Below, one piece after another: positions 63,045 through 64,000 of a DNA stretch of 64,000 nt (within the stretch, counting starts at the first letter, position 1; every line of letters starts with the position of its first letter). Position numbers and translations under genes: made by a program. The DNA lies in assembly GCA_049513455.1 (NCBI GenBank), contig JBEKWB010000021.1, positions 6,946 to 70,945 on the forward strand, read 5' to 3'. The notes beneath the pieces were generated by a model. It did not search any database and was not told where the DNA came from. It saw nothing but the letters and a program-made list of their open reading frames with translations. The DNA comes from Bog-473 sp049513455. Lineage in GTDB: Bacteria > Actinomycetota > Acidimicrobiia > Acidimicrobiales > RAAP-2.

Positions 63045-63645
63045 TCATTTTTCCAGCTTGACCAGGGCCTCATTGAGCTGGAGCACGTCGATGTACGAGG
63101 TGCCCAAGAAGCCGAGTTCGGCCCCTTGCGTCTCCTGGCTGATCAGGTGCGTGAGCACGGCCGCGGACAGCCCGGTGGCCTTGGCCACCATCGGGATCTG
63201 CACCAGGGCATCCTGGCGGCTGATGTCGGGGCCATAGCCGCTGCCCGAGGTCGTGACCAGGTCGGGGGGTGGGGTCGACCCCGCGGGCGTGCCAGTAGGC
63301 CACCAAGATCTTGGTGTACGCCAACAACTCGGTCGAGCGCGGTCCGAGGTTGGTGGCCCCCGACTCTCCGGGCACCCCGTTGGCCACCAAGGGGTCGTCA
63401 CCGGGGTGCCCGGCCGGGCTCGGGGTCTTCTTGTTGGCGTTCGAGTACGGTCCGAGGTCGTCGGGGCGGCCCTGGAAGACACAGCTGCCCAGCGGGTGAC
63501 CAGGACATTTGGTGTCGGACCAGTTCTGACCGATGAGCGTCGAACCGTTGGCCGTGATCGACCCGTCGGCCTGGTGCTGGAAGAACAGCTGGGAGACACC
63601 GGTCCCGGCGAAGGCGAAGACGAAGGTCAAGACCAAGGCGACCAC
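63045..63645 (-). pseudogene. kdpC: KdpC potassium-transport subunit, frameshifted and with disrupted start
   Basis: From about 63645 the first frame shows the single membrane helix and the KdpC extracytoplasmic start: VFAFAGTGVSQLFFQHQADGS, GSTLIGQNWSDTK, then GATNLGPRSTELL. At a six-G run (63264-63269 on the plus strand) the frame shifts. It continues as VTTSGSGYGPDISRQDALVQIPMVAKATGL down to DVLQLNEALVKLE at 63045, the KdpC C-terminus. One base restores the gene. Upstream, the sequence runs directly into plus-strand kdpA sequence, so the native start has been replaced by a rearrangement junction near 63670. Confidence 0.85.
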
Positions 63646-63670
63646 GGCGAGGACGACCGAGCGGCGTCCC

Positions 63671-63772
63671 GAGAACGCCGGCCCCCACGGGTTCTCAGAG
63701 ATCCTCTACGGGCTCACCTCGCAGGGGAACAACAACGGCTCGGCCTTCGGCGGCCTCACCGGCAACACCTCC
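63671..63772 (+). pseudogene. kdpA: KdpA fragment (C-terminal half scrap), inverted relative to kdpC
   Basis: The plus strand encodes NAGPHGFSEILYGLTSQG, then NNNGSAFGGLTGNTS, a well-conserved stretch of the potassium-channel-like subunit KdpA near its C-terminal pore repeat. It is only about 34 residues, with no start and no continuation on either side. It abuts kdpC sequence that runs the opposite way. A rearrangement has therefore joined two kdp segments in opposite orientation, with kdpB and most of kdpA lost or elsewhere. Confidence 0.75.
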
Positions 63773-63910
63773 TTAATAGACGGCGATCCGTATCAATACG
63801 TTGTGAACGGGGCATCACTACGACGCCAGATCTATGGCGCCCGAGGAGAGGCCGCCTGGAGCTCGCCGGCCAGAATGCCTGTTCAGCCAGTGAGTTTGGA
63901 GGAGGGAATC

Positions 63911-64000
63911 GTGGCGGCAATCGGCGGTATGCCGACGACAAGCCGCTCACCCCACCCTGAAAGCGTCGTCGTCGCGTTCGCTCCGTTCGAGACAAGGGCG
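63911..64000 (+). CDS. Start of an unidentified gene, runs off the window end
   Basis: GTG 63911 follows GGAGGAGGGAATC and the frame stays open to the last base (30 codons). The visible residues (MAAIGGMPTTSRSPHPESVVVAF and on) do not identify a family. Supported only by the ribosome-binding site, so tentative. Confidence 0.35.
   Translation, partial: MAAIGGMPTTSRSPHPESVVVAFAPFETRA

Overview
The window looks like a chromosomal piece of a high-GC actinobacterium, plausibly an uncultured member of Acidimicrobiia or a related deep lineage. Pointers are an Lsr2 nucleoid protein, an actinobacterial-type LexA box in front of a DinB polymerase, a mycothiol-type maleylpyruvate isomerase-fold protein, an F420/NADP reductase-like protein, a group II truncated haemoglobin, frequent GTG starts and 4-bp ATGA/GTGA overlaps. 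No rRNA is present and there is a single tRNA (Gly, anticodon TCC). The phylogenetic placement is inference from gene content only.

Layout. 1-5 kb: remnant of a glycogen-binding (CBM48-like) domain, two coupled nitroreductase genes (the first truncated), a frameshifted DUF1361 membrane protein, and a DrrAB-type ABC exporter. 5-8.2 kb: a methyltransferase bracketed by a diverged 70-bp repeat, a TetR regulator, an IS630 remnant, and a group II intron that keeps its ribozyme ends but has lost almost all of its maturase. 8.3-17.7 kb: alpha/beta hydrolase, coiled-coil protein, SOS-controlled dinB, a pRiA4b ORF-3-like protein, a solitary FtsX-type permease, a broken secreted repeat protein and a CYTH-domain protein. 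17.7-31 kb: an internally deleted nitronate monooxygenase, a PadR/membrane-protein pair with an operator, two phosphotransferases, a VOC-permease chimera, and a three-gene DNA-repair operon (LigD-type polymerase, PHP protein, ATP-dependent ligase). 31-44.5 kb: cNMP-binding protein, two DinB-fold proteins, HtrA-like protease, Lsr2, a P450-TetR unit with its palindromic operator, a NarL-type two-component system followed by an ABC1 kinase, and a saccharopine dehydrogenase-like protein. 44.5-51.8 kb: acetyltransferases, a tightly overlapping four-gene operon, aldo/keto reductase, enoyl-CoA hydratase, a solitary TnpB and a truncated haemoglobin. 51.8-64 kb: tRNA-Gly and two downstream partial copies of its 3' half, which bracket two segments of accessory genes. 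The second segment holds a full-length paralogue of the permease at 12.9 kb. The window ends in a scrambled kdp locus: short KdpD, an inverted frameshifted kdpC and a scrap of kdpA.

Two themes stand out. First, broken or recombined genes are unusually dense: at least eleven loci are truncated, chimeric, frameshifted or internally deleted. Three of the frameshifts fall in G/C homopolymers and may be sequence errors. Others cannot be explained that way: a 49-bp tandem duplication plus a nonsense codon, the VOC-FtsX junction, the kdp inversion and the gutted intron. Second, the region around the tRNA-Gly gene looks like an integration hotspot whose recombinase has been lost.
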